Source: GWF2-43-63 sp035390965
GTDB taxonomy: Bacteria > Bacteroidota > Bacteroidia > Bacteroidales > DTU049
DNA length: 31,922 nt
Assembly (NCBI GenBank): GCA_035390965.1
Contig: DAOPKE010000027.1
Coordinates: 1 to 31,922, forward strand
Direction: 5' to 3'
Notes under the pieces: generated by a model
Databases searched by the model: none
Told to the model about the DNA's origin: nothing
Seen by the model: only the letters and a program-made list of their open reading frames with translations
Made by a program: the position numbers and the translations under genes
Shown: piece after piece, positions 1 to 8,799 of the stretch
How the letters are laid out: every line of letters begins with the position of its first letter
Numbering within the stretch: position 1 is the stretch's first letter

Positions 1-2124
1 GGCCGATGTTCCGGTAACAAAATAGGTGCTTGTGCTTGCTGGTGAAACAGTAATGGAATTTGTTGTTGCACCATTGCTCCAAACGTAAGTTGTTCCGGGA
101 ATATCAGATGATGCAGACAGTGTTGTACTGTTGCCAGTGCAAATATCAGGATTGGTGGCTGTAATAGTCAGAATAGGATTTGGATTAACGGTAACTGTTA
201 CAGAATCAATATTAGAACAGAGAGGGGCAAACCCGATATCATCAAGAGCAAAATCATTTCCATTTCGGATTATATTCTGGTTGACGATACAGATTTGTGC
301 AGATGTGTTTGTGCCACTGTTCCATATTTCATAGAATTGTTGCCAGTCGCAGGTTGTTGAGGTTGCAGTGAAAGGGCTTCCAAGAAGAATGCTGTTGATG
401 GAAAACTGCAGCACTGCAGGATTGGTGGGATGCACACTGGTTATCCAGGTAGAAAATGCATAATCGGTATTTGGGATTACTGCAACATTCATGCACCAGA
501 TTTGTTCGTTGGCATTTGGGGCACCATTTACCACCATCATCTGGGATCCCGGAGCCGGAGTGTGATCAGCGCAAGGTGCAAAGTTGGAATGATGGGTATT
601 TGGATTGTTGGTGATATAATAATTTCCTTCAGGGAAAAGATTAGGGTCATAGATATAATCGGTAGTAAAACCGGTATTTCCCAATTCAAAGTCGCCATTA
701 TAAATCAGGTTTCCACCAATGGAATAGCCGGTCAGATAATATGTTGTTGTTGTTGCCGGAGTGGCAATCGGGTTGGAACTATTGGGGTTGCTGAGTGTTG
801 CCGCCGGAGTCCATTCATAGCTGAAAGCGCCGCTTCCTTGTAATTGAGCGGATTCTCCGATGCATATTTCCTGATCGGGGCCTGCGTCAATGTTTGGAAG
901 AGGAAAAATATCAATCAGAACAGTCATTGAACCGGTACATCCGTGAGAGTCAGTACCCGTAACGGTATATGTTGTTGTTGTTGCCGGGGCTGCTGTAACC
1001 ACAGATCCGGTGGCTGGAGATAACCCTGTGGTGGGAGCCCACACATAAGAATCGGCACCTGAAGCTGTCAGTGTAACGGAGCTTCCTTCGCAGATGCCGG
1101 CATAACTTGGTGAAACAAGAATGGGAGGATCGTAAACATTGACAGTTACCGGAACCGTGTCGGCGGGGCAGACAGCGCTCATGTCGTCAGTTACTACTAA
1201 ATAATAGGTGCCTGCCGATGTTGCAAAATAGCCGTTACCAGTGCCAACCTGAGTCCAGGAAGAGTTGTACCATGTGTAAACGACAGTTCCGTAGCCGCCG
1301 GAGTGCGACCCGTTAAGCTGAACGCCAGGATCTGATGGGCAGAAATAAGCTGGATTGGGATTTACGACTGCGTCAATCGGGTCAAACATATAAACTCTTA
1401 CTGTGTCACAGAAACTGGATGATCCAGAGCAGGCGCCTGCTGCAATGGTTCCGCAAGCCACATAATCAACATAGGCCGGATGGCCTGGAGCAGGAGTAAC
1501 GCTTGGGTCTTCGCAGTCGGTGCAGCTAAGATAAGAATTGTACAGGCCTCCACCTGTTACATCTGTCCACGAAATGGTTCCGGGAACAAGCCCCGATACC
1601 CAGATTCCTGCAGGGCAGTTGCTGCTGGCATAAACCGAAGGGCCGACAGCCGGTTCAGGAATGGCTGTAACGGCGTAGGTGTTTGCATTGTTTCCGGGTT
1701 TACAGAATGTAAGAGTGTAAGGCCCGGTGCCGGTAAGACAAATGGGCGTTCCAACCGGTGTAGGTGGCCCGCAGTCAATCTGATAAAACATAGCTCCCGG
1801 AGGAACAGCGCCGGAGGCAATGTCGAAATTGATGGCAATGGTCCCGGGATTCACCGAAATTTCGAATTCGAGGCATCTGTCGGGACTTGATGTACCGCAA
1901 CAGTTGTCATTGCGTACAATCAGCGGCGAAATCCAGGTGGCATTTGGACTGGCCGTTAGGTCAACTGTAAAAAACGGAACCGTCGGATCGCACAGGCCTG
2001 ACTGGGCACTGGTTGATACCGGAGTTACAAGCAGAGTTGCAACTATGAACAGCCATGCCGACAATCTTGCCGGTAGCCGTCCAAACTGTATCCGTAACCC
2101 GTTCATTTTGTAAATATTTTTCAT
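1..2124 (-). CDS. Large secreted/surface protein with Ig/PKD-like repeats (N-terminal part, runs off window)
   Basis: An open reading frame of 708 codons starts at the ATG at 2124-2122 and reaches base 1 without a stop, so the C-terminus lies outside the window. The N-terminus reads MKNIYKMNGLRIQ followed by a hydrophobic stretch and PVSTSAQ, a plausible Sec signal peptide; Met7 is an alternative start. After a Cys-rich N-terminal region come Ig/PKD-like modules at roughly residues 255-335, 338-408, 410-475 and 655-708. They show the recurring pattern CxGxSxxLxASG...YxWxP/N...ATTTYxVTG. Residues about 475-640 (NLIYNGDFELG onward) look like a carbohydrate-binding-type beta-sandwich. Such proteins in Bacteroidota are usually exported, often by the type IX system, whose C-terminal signal would lie beyond the edge. 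Function is not known; adhesin or matrix roles are inference only. Confidence 0.85.
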   Translation of the reverse strand, partial: MKNIYKMNGLRIQFGRLPARLSAWLFIVATLLVTPVSTSAQSGLCDPTVPFFTVDLTASPNATWISPLIVRNDNCCGTSSPDRCLEFEISVNPGTIAINFDIASGAVPPGAMFYQIDCGPPTPVGTPICLTGTGPYTLTFCKPGNNANTYAVTAIPEPAVGPSVYASSNCPAGIWVSGLVPGTISWTDVTGGGLYNSYLSCTDCEDPSVTPAPGHPAYVDYVACGTIAAGACSGSSSFCDTVRVYMFDPIDAVVNPNPAYFCPSDPGVQLNGSHSGGYGTVVYTWYNSSWTQVGTGNGYFATSAGTYYLVVTDDMSAVCPADTVPVTVNVYDPPILVSPSYAGICEGSSVTLTASGADSYVWAPTTGLSPATGSVVTAAPATTTTYTVTGTDSHGCTGSMTVLIDIFPLPNIDAGPDQEICIGESAQLQGSGAFSYEWTPAATLSNPNSSNPIATPATTTTYYLTGYSIGGNLIYNGDFELGNTGFTTDYIYDPNLFPEGNYYITNNPNTHHSNFAPCADHTPAPGSQMMVVNGAPNANEQIWCMNVAVIPNTDYAFSTWITSVHPTNPAVLQFSINSILLGSPFTATSTTCDWQQFYEIWNSGTNTSAQICIVNQNIIRNGNDFALDDIGFAPLCSNIDSVTVTVNPNPILTITATNPDICTGNSTTLSASSDIPGTTYVWSNGATTNSITVSPASTSTYFVTGTSA

Positions 2125-2605
2125 GGCTCAATATTTTGGTGTTTTCAGCTTCGGGCTGAAACGAAAATATATCCGTGGTTGAATGACTGAAGAACTCTAT
2201 TATTTGCGGTGGCGAATATAGATATGATATTGCCGCAGACAATAAGTTTAATATCCCTGATGTGAATTCTTTCAGGAAACAGAAAATGATATAAAAGGAT
2301 GCTTTGTAAAGATTTAATCATGTTTCCCGTTTTTAGAATTACATTTTCTAAATATACGAAACTGAAGCGTAAAAATCAAGGTATTTTATATATTTTAGAT
2401 AAATACATGTATTGAGGTGATTAATCGTTAAATTTAATCAGAAAATAAGAATATTTAAGTTGCCTTTTTGCATAAAACAGGCCGCATTTCAAATAAAAGT
2501 GATTTTTCATAAAAATGAGTCAGAAGTCGAATAATCAGCGTAATATGTATAATGGTGTTTGTAGAATGCACAAAATGTGTAATTTTGCAGTTGAAAAATC
2601 ATCAG
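2125..2605. other. AT-rich divergent intergenic region with promoters
   Basis: About 480 bp without a gene, between the leftward surface-protein gene and rightward efp. It is AT-rich and holds a strong Bacteroidota promoter just before efp (listed separately). On the minus strand there is a weaker candidate for the surface-protein gene: TTG at 2241-2239 and TATATTCG at 2220-2213, 18 bp apart, with one mismatch to TAnnTTTG. I see no RNA gene or clear repeat here. Confidence 0.6.
2558..2587 (+). promoter_or_regulatory. Bacteroidota-type promoter of efp
   Basis: TTTG at 2558-2561 and TAATTTTG at 2580-2587 are separated by 18 bp and match the -33 TTTG / -7 TAnnTTTG consensus of Bacteroidota housekeeping promoters. 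Transcription should start near 2593, about a dozen bases before the efp ATG at 2606. This rules out the in-frame upstream Met codon at 2552 as the start. Confidence 0.75.
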
Positions 2606-3172
2606 ATGGCAACAACCGCAGACATAAAAAACGGACTTTGTATTTCATTCAATAATGACTTATTTGTCGTAGTTGAATTTCAGCATGTTAAACCAGGTAA
2701 GGGTGCAGCATTTGTGCGTACCCGATTGAAAAGTCTTACGACTGGCCGGGTTATTCAAAATACGTTTCCTTCCGGATTTAAAATTGATATTCAACGAGTT
2801 GAGCGTAGGCCGTATCAGTATTTATATAAGGAAGACAAAACTTATTTTTTCATGCATCAGGAGACTTATGAGCAGATTTCGCTTGAAGAAGAATTGATTA
2901 ATGCTCCTCAGTTTTTGAAAGAAGGCCAGGGCGTTGAAGTTGTTTTTCATGCAGACACCGAATCTCCCCTGAGCTGTGAATTGCCACCTTTTGTAAATCT
3001 GGAAGTAACTTATAGTGAGCCGGGAGTTAAAGGTGATACCGCAACAAATACCCTTAAGCCAGCGACTGTTGAAACCGGGGCCAGTATTGGCATTCCGCTT
3101 TTTGTTAATACTGGTGATAAAATTAAAGTTGATACCCGTACCGGAGAATATTCCGAACGTGTGAAAGAATAA
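2606..3172 (+). CDS. efp: Translation elongation factor P
   Basis: Predicted 188-residue EF-P, the family's usual length. It binds between the P and E sites of the ribosome and relieves stalling at polyproline stretches. The N-terminus MATTADIKNGL and the domain I loop KPGKGAAF are diagnostic; Lys32 occupies the position that is post-translationally modified in other bacteria. Three beta-barrel domains are expected, and the C-terminal signature GDKIKVDTRTGEY is present. The start at 2606 is preferred over 2552 because the upstream codons overlap the promoter and because the family begins at MATTADI. lpxD follows 16 bp downstream on the same strand, so the two are probably co-transcribed. The efp-lpxD pairing is common in Bacteroidota. 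I saw no epmA- or earP-like gene in the window. Confidence 0.96.
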   Translation: MATTADIKNGLCISFNNDLFVVVEFQHVKPGKGAAFVRTRLKSLTTGRVIQNTFPSGFKIDIQRVERRPYQYLYKEDKTYFFMHQETYEQISLEEELINAPQFLKEGQGVEVVFHADTESPLSCELPPFVNLEVTYSEPGVKGDTATNTLKPATVETGASIGIPLFVNTGDKIKVDTRTGEYSERVKE

Positions 3173-3188
3173 ACTGTAAAATTGTTCC

Positions 3189-4130
3189 ATGAAATTCTCC
3201 AAAAATTACACATTGCAGCAGATGGTTGACATCATCGGAGTCAATACTGTCCAGATGAAAGGTGCGCCTGATTTTGCTGTAACCGGCCTCAACGAAATTC
3301 ATAGTGTGGAGCCAGGTGATCTGACTTTTGTTGATCATCCGAAATACTATACAAAAGCATTGGATTCGGCTGCAACAACTGTTATTATCAATAAAGCAGA
3401 CGTTGATGTTCCTGCAGGTAAAGCTCTTATTGTTTCGGATGATCCATTCCGTGATTATGTCAAGCTGGTGAAACATTTCAAACCTTTTATTCCGTCACAG
3501 TCTTCTATTAGCCCAAGTGCTGAAATTGGTGAAGGAACCATCATTGAACCGCTTGTTTTTGTCGGACATAATGTTAAAATCGGTCGTAATTGCATTATTA
3601 TGGCCAATGCTACTATTCATGCCGATACGGTTATTGGCGATAATGTGATTATCAATAGTGGATCTGTTATTGGTGGTGAGGCATTTTATTTCAAACGCAG
3701 ACCTGATTTTCTTGATAAATTAGAGGGTTGTGGCCGTGTTATTATTGAAGATAATGTCGAAATTGGCTCCTGCTGCACTGTTGATCGTGGCGTATCGGGT
3801 GATACTACCATTGGTTGTGGATCCAAACTCGATAATCATATTCAGGTTGGACACGATACCATTATCGGTCGTAATTGTCTGATATCTTCTCAGGTTGGTA
3901 TTGCCGGCGTGGTTAAACTCGAGGATGATGTGATTCTTTGGGGTCAGGTTGGTGTGCAGAAAGATCTTGTGATTGGTAAAGGTGCGGTGGTGCTTGGACA
4001 ATCAGGAGTGGCCAAGTCCATTGAAGGCGGTAAAACCTATTTCGGAAGCCCGGTGCGCGATGCGGTTGATAAAATGAAAGAGCTGGCGTTGATTAAGCGC
4101 TTGCCCGAAGTTTTTGAGAAACTCAAATAA
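3189..4130 (+). CDS. lpxD: LpxD-like UDP-3-O-acylglucosamine N-acyltransferase
   Basis: 313 residues. LpxD transfers a 3-hydroxyacyl chain from acyl-ACP to the 2-amino group of UDP-3-O-acylglucosamine, the third step of lipid A synthesis, in the cytoplasm. Residues 1-100 form the uridine-binding domain typical of LpxD. From about residue 105 to 275 the chain is a left-handed parallel beta-helix of hexapeptide repeats, with IGEGT, IGRNC, IGDNV and similar turns. His222 in DNHIQVGHD matches the catalytic histidine context of the family. The C-terminus is a short helix. Bacteroidota often carry a second LpxD homologue beside efp in addition to the one near lpxC, so this could be the paralogue and not the main lipid A enzyme. 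It follows efp closely and ends just before a terminator. Confidence 0.88.
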   Translation: MKFSKNYTLQQMVDIIGVNTVQMKGAPDFAVTGLNEIHSVEPGDLTFVDHPKYYTKALDSAATTVIINKADVDVPAGKALIVSDDPFRDYVKLVKHFKPFIPSQSSISPSAEIGEGTIIEPLVFVGHNVKIGRNCIIMANATIHADTVIGDNVIINSGSVIGGEAFYFKRRPDFLDKLEGCGRVIIEDNVEIGSCCTVDRGVSGDTTIGCGSKLDNHIQVGHDTIIGRNCLISSQVGIAGVVKLEDDVILWGQVGVQKDLVIGKGAVVLGQSGVAKSIEGGKTYFGSPVRDAVDKMKELALIKRLPEVFEKLK

Positions 4131-4144
4131 GTGTAAAATAATTG

Positions 4145-4169
4145 ACCCGGAACGATACCGGGTTTTTTT
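4145..4169 (+). terminator. Rho-independent terminator after efp-lpxD
   Basis: The perfect 6-bp stem ACCCGG / CCGGGT (4145-4150 and 4158-4163) with a 7-base loop is followed by a run of seven T at 4163-4169. It lies 14 bp after the lpxD stop and between convergent genes, so it ends the efp-lpxD transcript. The minus side lacks a strong T-run. Confidence 0.85.
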
Positions 4170-4180
4170 GCATGCAGTAA

Positions 4181-5671
4181 TTAATCCGTGTTTTTTTCTT
4201 TTGTTACTTCTTTTACCTTGGATTTTTGTTTTATTGCAAGTCCATTGGCTACAATAATGGCCACGAAGCCCCAAACTGGGATGGCAATTTTATCCGAATC
4301 AAGGAAATTGTTGAGAAAAGCATGAGCAAAATAAGTGACCAATCCCAATAAAAGGCCAAGAATGAAACGAGCTTTTTCTCTGTCGGTTTTTCGTAGTTTT
4401 GAATAGGTTTGAAATCCATAAAAAAAGATGGAAAAAACCAGAAATATAACAATCAGCATTCCCGGAATGCCAGTCTCAGCCAATGCTCCGAGAAATTCGG
4501 AATGAGCATTTCCAAGAGTGCCGGCATTGGTGCTGATGATGGTTTTTTCGTATGAAAACTGATAGGGAGCATACAGAAACTGATAGGTGCCGGGTCCGGT
4601 GCCGCATACTGGGTGATCGGCCGCCATGCGTATGGCGCAGTTCCAGCGGTTTAAGCGTTCAAGGTTGCTGGCATCGGTTGATATGTTGCTGATTGATTCA
4701 ATGTTTTCAACAATGTCTTCGGAACTGTCCTGTTTGTTTTTTTCGAGCCGGTGCATAATCTGGGTCTGAAAAAAGAATCCAGCCAGCAATAAAAAAAGAA
4801 ATCCAACAATAATGACTTTGAATTTGATGCGGAACAACACGATAAAGCCGATGCCAATGGCAATAAAAAATCCCAGCCAGGCAGCACGGCTGTAAGAAAA
4901 AAGCAGGGCCAGCGTCATAATGACAATAGAAGTCATTAAAAAGAATTTTTGAGTAAAGGTGTATTTTTTATCTGTGAAAAGAAAAAAGATTACAGGAATA
5001 AATAAGGCAAGTGCAGAGCCATAAATGGCGTGGTCTTTATAAAATGGTTGCATGACCCAATGACTTTCATCATCGCCAAAATTGTAGCCGGCATGCCTTA
5101 TCAGTGTATATATAGCTACAAATGTGAGCGCAATAAACTGCACGATAACAAAATTCCGCTGTGTAGATTCTTTAAGAAAGAAGAGCCGTGTTCCGAAAAA
5201 ATACATTGGGATAATAAGCCACAAATGCGATGCAAAAAATTTCCAGGAAACCAAGGGCATGCGGCTGGTGAGACTGCTGAAGGCAATCCAGATAAAATAG
5301 GCGATAAAAGCTATGGTAACCGGATTGCGCAGAAACGCTTTCCATTGATTTAATTCATAAAATGATTTCAATAGAAAAATCAAAAGAAGCCCCGCCAAAA
5401 GTGGCTCTGTCGGCAAACTTACAGCCAGTCGCGCATCCCAGTCACTCAGATTGATAGCCAGTGGTGATGTAAATGCAATGATGAGAAAAATGGTATCGAC
5501 AGAAAAAAAGTAAAGATAAATCAATCCAAGAAAAACCGGAAGCAGGGAAACATAAAAGTTTTCCTTGAATAAAATGGCTGCCAGATTGATTAACAGAAAA
5601 ATCAATGACAAGGCCAAAACCCATCGTTCGGTTTTAGATGTGTGAATTGATTTTACTGCTCCCGTATTCAT
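4181..5671 (-). CDS. O-antigen polymerase/ligase family membrane protein (Wzy/WaaL-like)
   Basis: 496 residues with about ten to twelve hydrophobic segments. The Wzy_C/O-antigen ligase signature is visible: YSRAAWLGF with Arg262 in a cytoplasm-to-periplasm helix, a large periplasmic loop (about 300-400), then GTGPGTYQF and NAHSEFLGALAETGIPG with His390. WaaL ligases need an Arg and a His in these places. The family either polymerises repeat units or joins the finished glycan to lipid A-core, and sequence alone does not separate Wzy from WaaL. The start codon lies 12 bp after the stop of the Wzz-like gene, so the two form an operon. Together with the flippase upstream this indicates a Wzx/Wzy-type surface polysaccharide. 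Confidence 0.85.
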   Translation of the reverse strand: MNTGAVKSIHTSKTERWVLALSLIFLLINLAAILFKENFYVSLLPVFLGLIYLYFFSVDTIFLIIAFTSPLAINLSDWDARLAVSLPTEPLLAGLLLIFLLKSFYELNQWKAFLRNPVTIAFIAYFIWIAFSSLTSRMPLVSWKFFASHLWLIIPMYFFGTRLFFLKESTQRNFVIVQFIALTFVAIYTLIRHAGYNFGDDESHWVMQPFYKDHAIYGSALALFIPVIFFLFTDKKYTFTQKFFLMTSIVIMTLALLFSYSRAAWLGFFIAIGIGFIVLFRIKFKVIIVGFLFLLLAGFFFQTQIMHRLEKNKQDSSEDIVENIESISNISTDASNLERLNRWNCAIRMAADHPVCGTGPGTYQFLYAPYQFSYEKTIISTNAGTLGNAHSEFLGALAETGIPGMLIVIFLVFSIFFYGFQTYSKLRKTDREKARFILGLLLGLVTYFAHAFLNNFLDSDKIAIPVWGFVAIIVANGLAIKQKSKVKEVTKEKNTD

Positions 5672-5683
5672 TGATATTATTGA

Positions 5684-6715
5684 TTATTCAGTTGCTGAAA
5701 GCAATTTGAATTTTCTGAAATTTTCGTATAGAATAATCAAGATGATAGACGTGAGTAGTGTGGCAAACGTGGATATAACAACAATGAGCCAGCGAACCGG
5801 ATATGATTTTTTTTCGGCTTTGAAGGCATAGTCAACTACAAACTTCTGGGGTAGCGATGATTCTGCATCTACTTTGGCTTCTTCGTATTTTCCTTTCAGA
5901 TCGCTGAGTTGTTTTTTGTCATGTTCCAGCCCATCTCGCAGTGAAACATAGGCCGAGCCGTATTTTGCGAGTGTGTCGAGTCGTTCCTGAATCTGACTGA
6001 CAGCTCGTTGATTCCCATTTCCGATTTCACGGGCAAGACCTTCGTAGAGTCGTTCTGCCTGCGATTCGTAATCCTGTACTCCCTTGCTTCGTAAAATAGA
6101 AAGTGAATCTTCTTTTCTGATAATATCAGCTTCAAGTTCTTTGTATGCACCTTCTACAATTTTAAAACCTTCGAGTGAACGTTGTTTTTGAAGATCGTTT
6201 TTCACCGTATCATACAAGTTGGCTATTTCGTTGGCAATGTCGGCTGCCATTTGCGGATCCTCATCAACTACTTTGATTTCAACTGCCATGTATTCTGTTC
6301 TATTGAATGAAATGTTTTCATTGTAGGTTTCGTATAGACGGGTGTTTTTAAATTTAGACTCCGGGTCAATGTCGTAATGTTCCAGCAGATTAAATTTCTG
6401 AATGATACGCTGACGGATTTCGTTTGAATTGAGAACCTGCAGCATCTGTTCGGCTTCTTCTTCTTCGCCAAATGCCATGATGTCTTCTTTCGCGCCATAC
6501 TGACTCGAAATGAGGGCTTTCGATACAGCATTGGTTGATGTTGGGAAAAGAACGACCGATGACACATACTTGTTTTTAATCAGCAGGGATATTCCTGCTG
6601 AAATTACTGCAGCGGCAATACAAATAATGATGAGCAGTTTTCGCCATTTGAAAAGAAAAAACAAGAAGTTCGTGTTTTCAAATGTCAGTTCTTTCGGAGT
6701 AGTACTTTCTTTCAT
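5684..6715 (-). CDS. Wzz-type polysaccharide chain-length determinant
   Basis: 343 residues with the classical polysaccharide co-polymerase layout: a short cytoplasmic N-terminus, a first membrane helix at about 29-50, a long periplasmic domain and a second membrane helix at about 307-330. The periplasmic part begins with the Wzz beta-strand region (NKYVSSVVLFPTS) and contains a long charged coiled coil (about 160-285). No C-terminal tyrosine-kinase domain is fused, so it resembles the proteobacterial O-antigen Wzz class. It should set the modal length of the glycan made by its neighbour downstream. A -7 motif about 20 bp upstream suggests its own promoter in the 54-bp gap after the methyltransferase gene. 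Confidence 0.88.
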   Translation of the reverse strand: MKESTTPKELTFENTNFLFFLFKWRKLLIIICIAAAVISAGISLLIKNKYVSSVVLFPTSTNAVSKALISSQYGAKEDIMAFGEEEEAEQMLQVLNSNEIRQRIIQKFNLLEHYDIDPESKFKNTRLYETYNENISFNRTEYMAVEIKVVDEDPQMAADIANEIANLYDTVKNDLQKQRSLEGFKIVEGAYKELEADIIRKEDSLSILRSKGVQDYESQAERLYEGLAREIGNGNQRAVSQIQERLDTLAKYGSAYVSLRDGLEHDKKQLSDLKGKYEEAKVDAESSLPQKFVVDYAFKAEKKSYPVRWLIVVISTFATLLTSIILIILYENFRKFKLLSATE

Positions 6716-6735
6716 GGTGCTGAAAATTGACGGTG

Positions 6736-6743
6736 CAAAGGTA
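6736..6743 (-). promoter_or_regulatory. Candidate -7 element for the wzz-like gene
   Basis: On the minus strand TACCTTTG matches TAnnTTTG and lies 20 bp upstream of the wzz-like ATG. No good TTTG is seen at the -33 position, so this rests on the -7 box and its placement in the intergenic gap. Confidence 0.45.
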
Positions 6744-6769
6744 ATGTTTCGCTGTTTATTTTTTGGGGT

Positions 6770-7309
6770 TTATTTTTTGAGCCGCACAATGATGTTGGCG
6801 CAAGGGAAAAGACGCGATAAAAACGATGCTTCGTAGAATGTGCGCATACGCTGGCTGCAGTTTATAAAAGGTTCAATCAGAAAGTTAATGAAAAACACCC
6901 AGCTTTTCGAAAAAGCAATTTTTCGGTAAATGGTTTTTTCAAAATGAAACGGGAAATAGTATGATCTTTCGAATGGCGCATGCTTTGTAAAGAAATCAAA
7001 GGTCTGTATCGAAAACATTTTTTTGTGCGTGGGATCGATAAAATTGAATCGGGAACTGAAATGTGGTACACGAATTTCAATAACTCCTCCTTTTTTTAAA
7101 ATGCGATGCAGTTCTTCAAGCAGCGGTATATATTCGATGTGTTCGAATATGTCCTGACAAAGAATATAATCCATGCTTTCGTTATCAAAAGGCAATGGTA
7201 GCTTGTTGATGTCGTGTACTACATCAACGCCCTCGATGGGCGATATGTCAAGATTTATCCATCCTTCGCGGATGTCGTGGCCGCAGCCCAGATTCAGTCT
7301 TTTCTCCAT
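6770..7309 (-). CDS. Class I SAM-dependent methyltransferase
   Basis: 179 residues. Motif I is LNLGCGHDIREGWINLD near the N-terminus, followed by the acidic strand-2 end (NLDISP) and a motif resembling CQDIFEHIEY, then LHRILKKGGVIEIRVPHF. This is the pattern of the Methyltransf_11 family of small-molecule and glycan methyltransferases. The C-terminal half is rich in aromatic and basic residues and could contact a membrane or lipid-linked sugar. Its start overlaps the 3' end of the flippase gene by 16 bp, so the two are likely translationally coupled. A substrate in the polysaccharide pathway, such as capping or decorating a sugar, is inferred from location only. Confidence 0.85.
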   Translation of the reverse strand: MEKRLNLGCGHDIREGWINLDISPIEGVDVVHDINKLPLPFDNESMDYILCQDIFEHIEYIPLLEELHRILKKGGVIEIRVPHFSSRFNFIDPTHKKMFSIQTFDFFTKHAPFERSYYFPFHFEKTIYRKIAFSKSWVFFINFLIEPFINCSQRMRTFYEASFLSRLFPCANIIVRLKK

Positions 7310-8751
7310 GCAAGAAGGTCGCTTATGGTGAGTTTGTTCCTTCGGAACAACAGTAACGTATTAACCAGCAGAAATAGTATCCACACGGCTGCAATAATTA
7401 TGATTCCGGCTCCAGGCTTCATTTGCAGAATATCGGTAATCCAGGCAACTGGATAAATGGCCAGTGCAAAAACTGTTAGCAGCACCATTGTTTTTTTCAA
7501 TCCGGATGGTTTCACCAGCATCAACGAAAGCACAATCTGCGAAATGGCAACCAGCGATTGGGTGATCAGGGCCGACCATGCGGCTCCGCGTTCGAGGAAC
7601 TGAGGTATCAGAAGCAGATTGAGCCCGATGTTCAGTATCACTCCGCAAAGGGCAATGATGTTCAGCTTTTTCATGCTGCCCCAGGCCGTGAGCAATGTTC
7701 CAAAAATATAGACCGACGAAACCGGAATAAAAGTGAACATGAGTATTTGCAGCACCCTGGCCGATTCGGTCACATGCTCCTTGTAGAGCCAGTTCATGAT
7801 CAGGTCGGCATTGAACAGTGAAACAGCTGATACCATCATGGCGGAACTCAGCAGCAAAATGGCCGATAGCTGCATAAACGGCCCTACATCCTGTTTTTTG
7901 GACATCAGGCGGCTGAAAAAAGGAAGCAAAATGACAGAAAACAAATAGGAAAACATGCCGAATGCATCGAGGATTCGATAGGCCGAAGCGTAGATTCCGG
8001 CATGCATAGAACCTTGTGGAAGCAGCCGTTCAATCATGACCGAATCGACACGGTAATAGAAAAGCATGAGAAAGGTCAGAACTGCGAAAGGCAGACTCTG
8101 CCTGAAAAGTACGATGTTCAGCTTCGTGTTCCATTTTATTTTCGACAGCTTTATTTTTCGCAAGACGATAAACAAAGCAATCAGAAAAGTGATGAGGTAG
8201 GAGAGGGTTTGAAATGCAGCAAAATAAAATATGTCGATGCTTATGTCAAAAACATTTCCCCATAGCAAAACAGAAAAGAAAACAATCATCAGCAGACGGT
8301 CGAGCACCGACAAAAGACTGTCGGTTTTGAACATCTGCATGCCTGAAATATTGGAGCGGAGGAACAGAATGAACGAAGAAAGAATCTGGTTTATTCCAAG
8401 CCAGATAAGTAGTTTGAAATGCAGGGTGTCGTAGCCGATCAGAAAGGCTGCCACAAAGGAAATGAGTGCGTAAAAAAGAGCCAGCGCTGATTTCATGCCG
8501 AGAATGCTTCCGGTATATTTTCCGGCCATATGTTCATGTTGTGCTACACTGCGGTTGTTGAAGCCAGTGAGGCCAAAGTCGAGCATGAATCCGAACAGGA
8601 ACGAAAAATTCATCACGGCGAAATACAGCCCGTAATCTGCCGCCCCGACCACGTTCTGGACAGTCCGGTCGATGCCGAAAATCCAGAAGGGTTTCACCAG
8701 CAGGTTGATGCCAATGAGGAAAAACAGGTTTATGATGAATTTTTTCTGCAT
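7294..8751 (-). CDS. Wzx-like polysaccharide flippase (MOP/MATE superfamily)
   Basis: 485 residues from the ATG at 8751. An in-frame TTG at 8766 would add five residues, but ATG followed by QKKFIINLFFLIG is the more natural start. About fourteen hydrophobic helices are visible, arranged as two halves, with charged residues within the membrane part (FYYRVDSVMIERL) as in Wzx and RfbX flippases. The family moves lipid-linked oligosaccharide units across the inner membrane. It is the first gene of the leftward polysaccharide group and overlaps the methyltransferase gene by 16 bp. The gene on its other side, a GT4 glycosyltransferase, is divergent, with only 48 bp between start codons. Confidence 0.88.
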   Translation of the reverse strand: MQKKFIINLFFLIGINLLVKPFWIFGIDRTVQNVVGAADYGLYFAVMNFSFLFGFMLDFGLTGFNNRSVAQHEHMAGKYTGSILGMKSALALFYALISFVAAFLIGYDTLHFKLLIWLGINQILSSFILFLRSNISGMQMFKTDSLLSVLDRLLMIVFFSVLLWGNVFDISIDIFYFAAFQTLSYLITFLIALFIVLRKIKLSKIKWNTKLNIVLFRQSLPFAVLTFLMLFYYRVDSVMIERLLPQGSMHAGIYASAYRILDAFGMFSYLFSVILLPFFSRLMSKKQDVGPFMQLSAILLLSSAMMVSAVSLFNADLIMNWLYKEHVTESARVLQILMFTFIPVSSVYIFGTLLTAWGSMKKLNIIALCGVILNIGLNLLLIPQFLERGAAWSALITQSLVAISQIVLSLMLVKPSGLKKTMVLLTVFALAIYPVAWITDILQMKPGAGIIIIAAVWILFLLVNTLLLFRRNKLTISDLLAWRKD

Positions 8752-8799
8752 TAGGGAAATTGACAAAAAAAGCGCAAATTTGCAGCTAAATTAATCAAA
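8752..8799. promoter_or_regulatory. Short divergent promoter region wzx / GT4
   Basis: Only 48 bp separate the two divergent start codons. It contains the short palindrome GCAAATTTGC at about 8774-8783 and a TTGAC at 8759-8763. Neither strand gives a full TAnnTTTG match, but AAATTTG on both strands comes close. A shared divergent promoter or operator is inferred from geometry. Confidence 0.35.

Noticed and set aside
2552..2605. N-terminal extension of EF-P from an upstream ATG
   Set aside because: These codons overlap the TTTG/TAATTTTG promoter, and EF-P proteins begin at MATTADI.
8752..8766. TTG at 8766 as start of the flippase gene
   Set aside because: The in-frame ATG at 8751 gives the normal Wzx N-terminus; the five extra residues add nothing recognisable.
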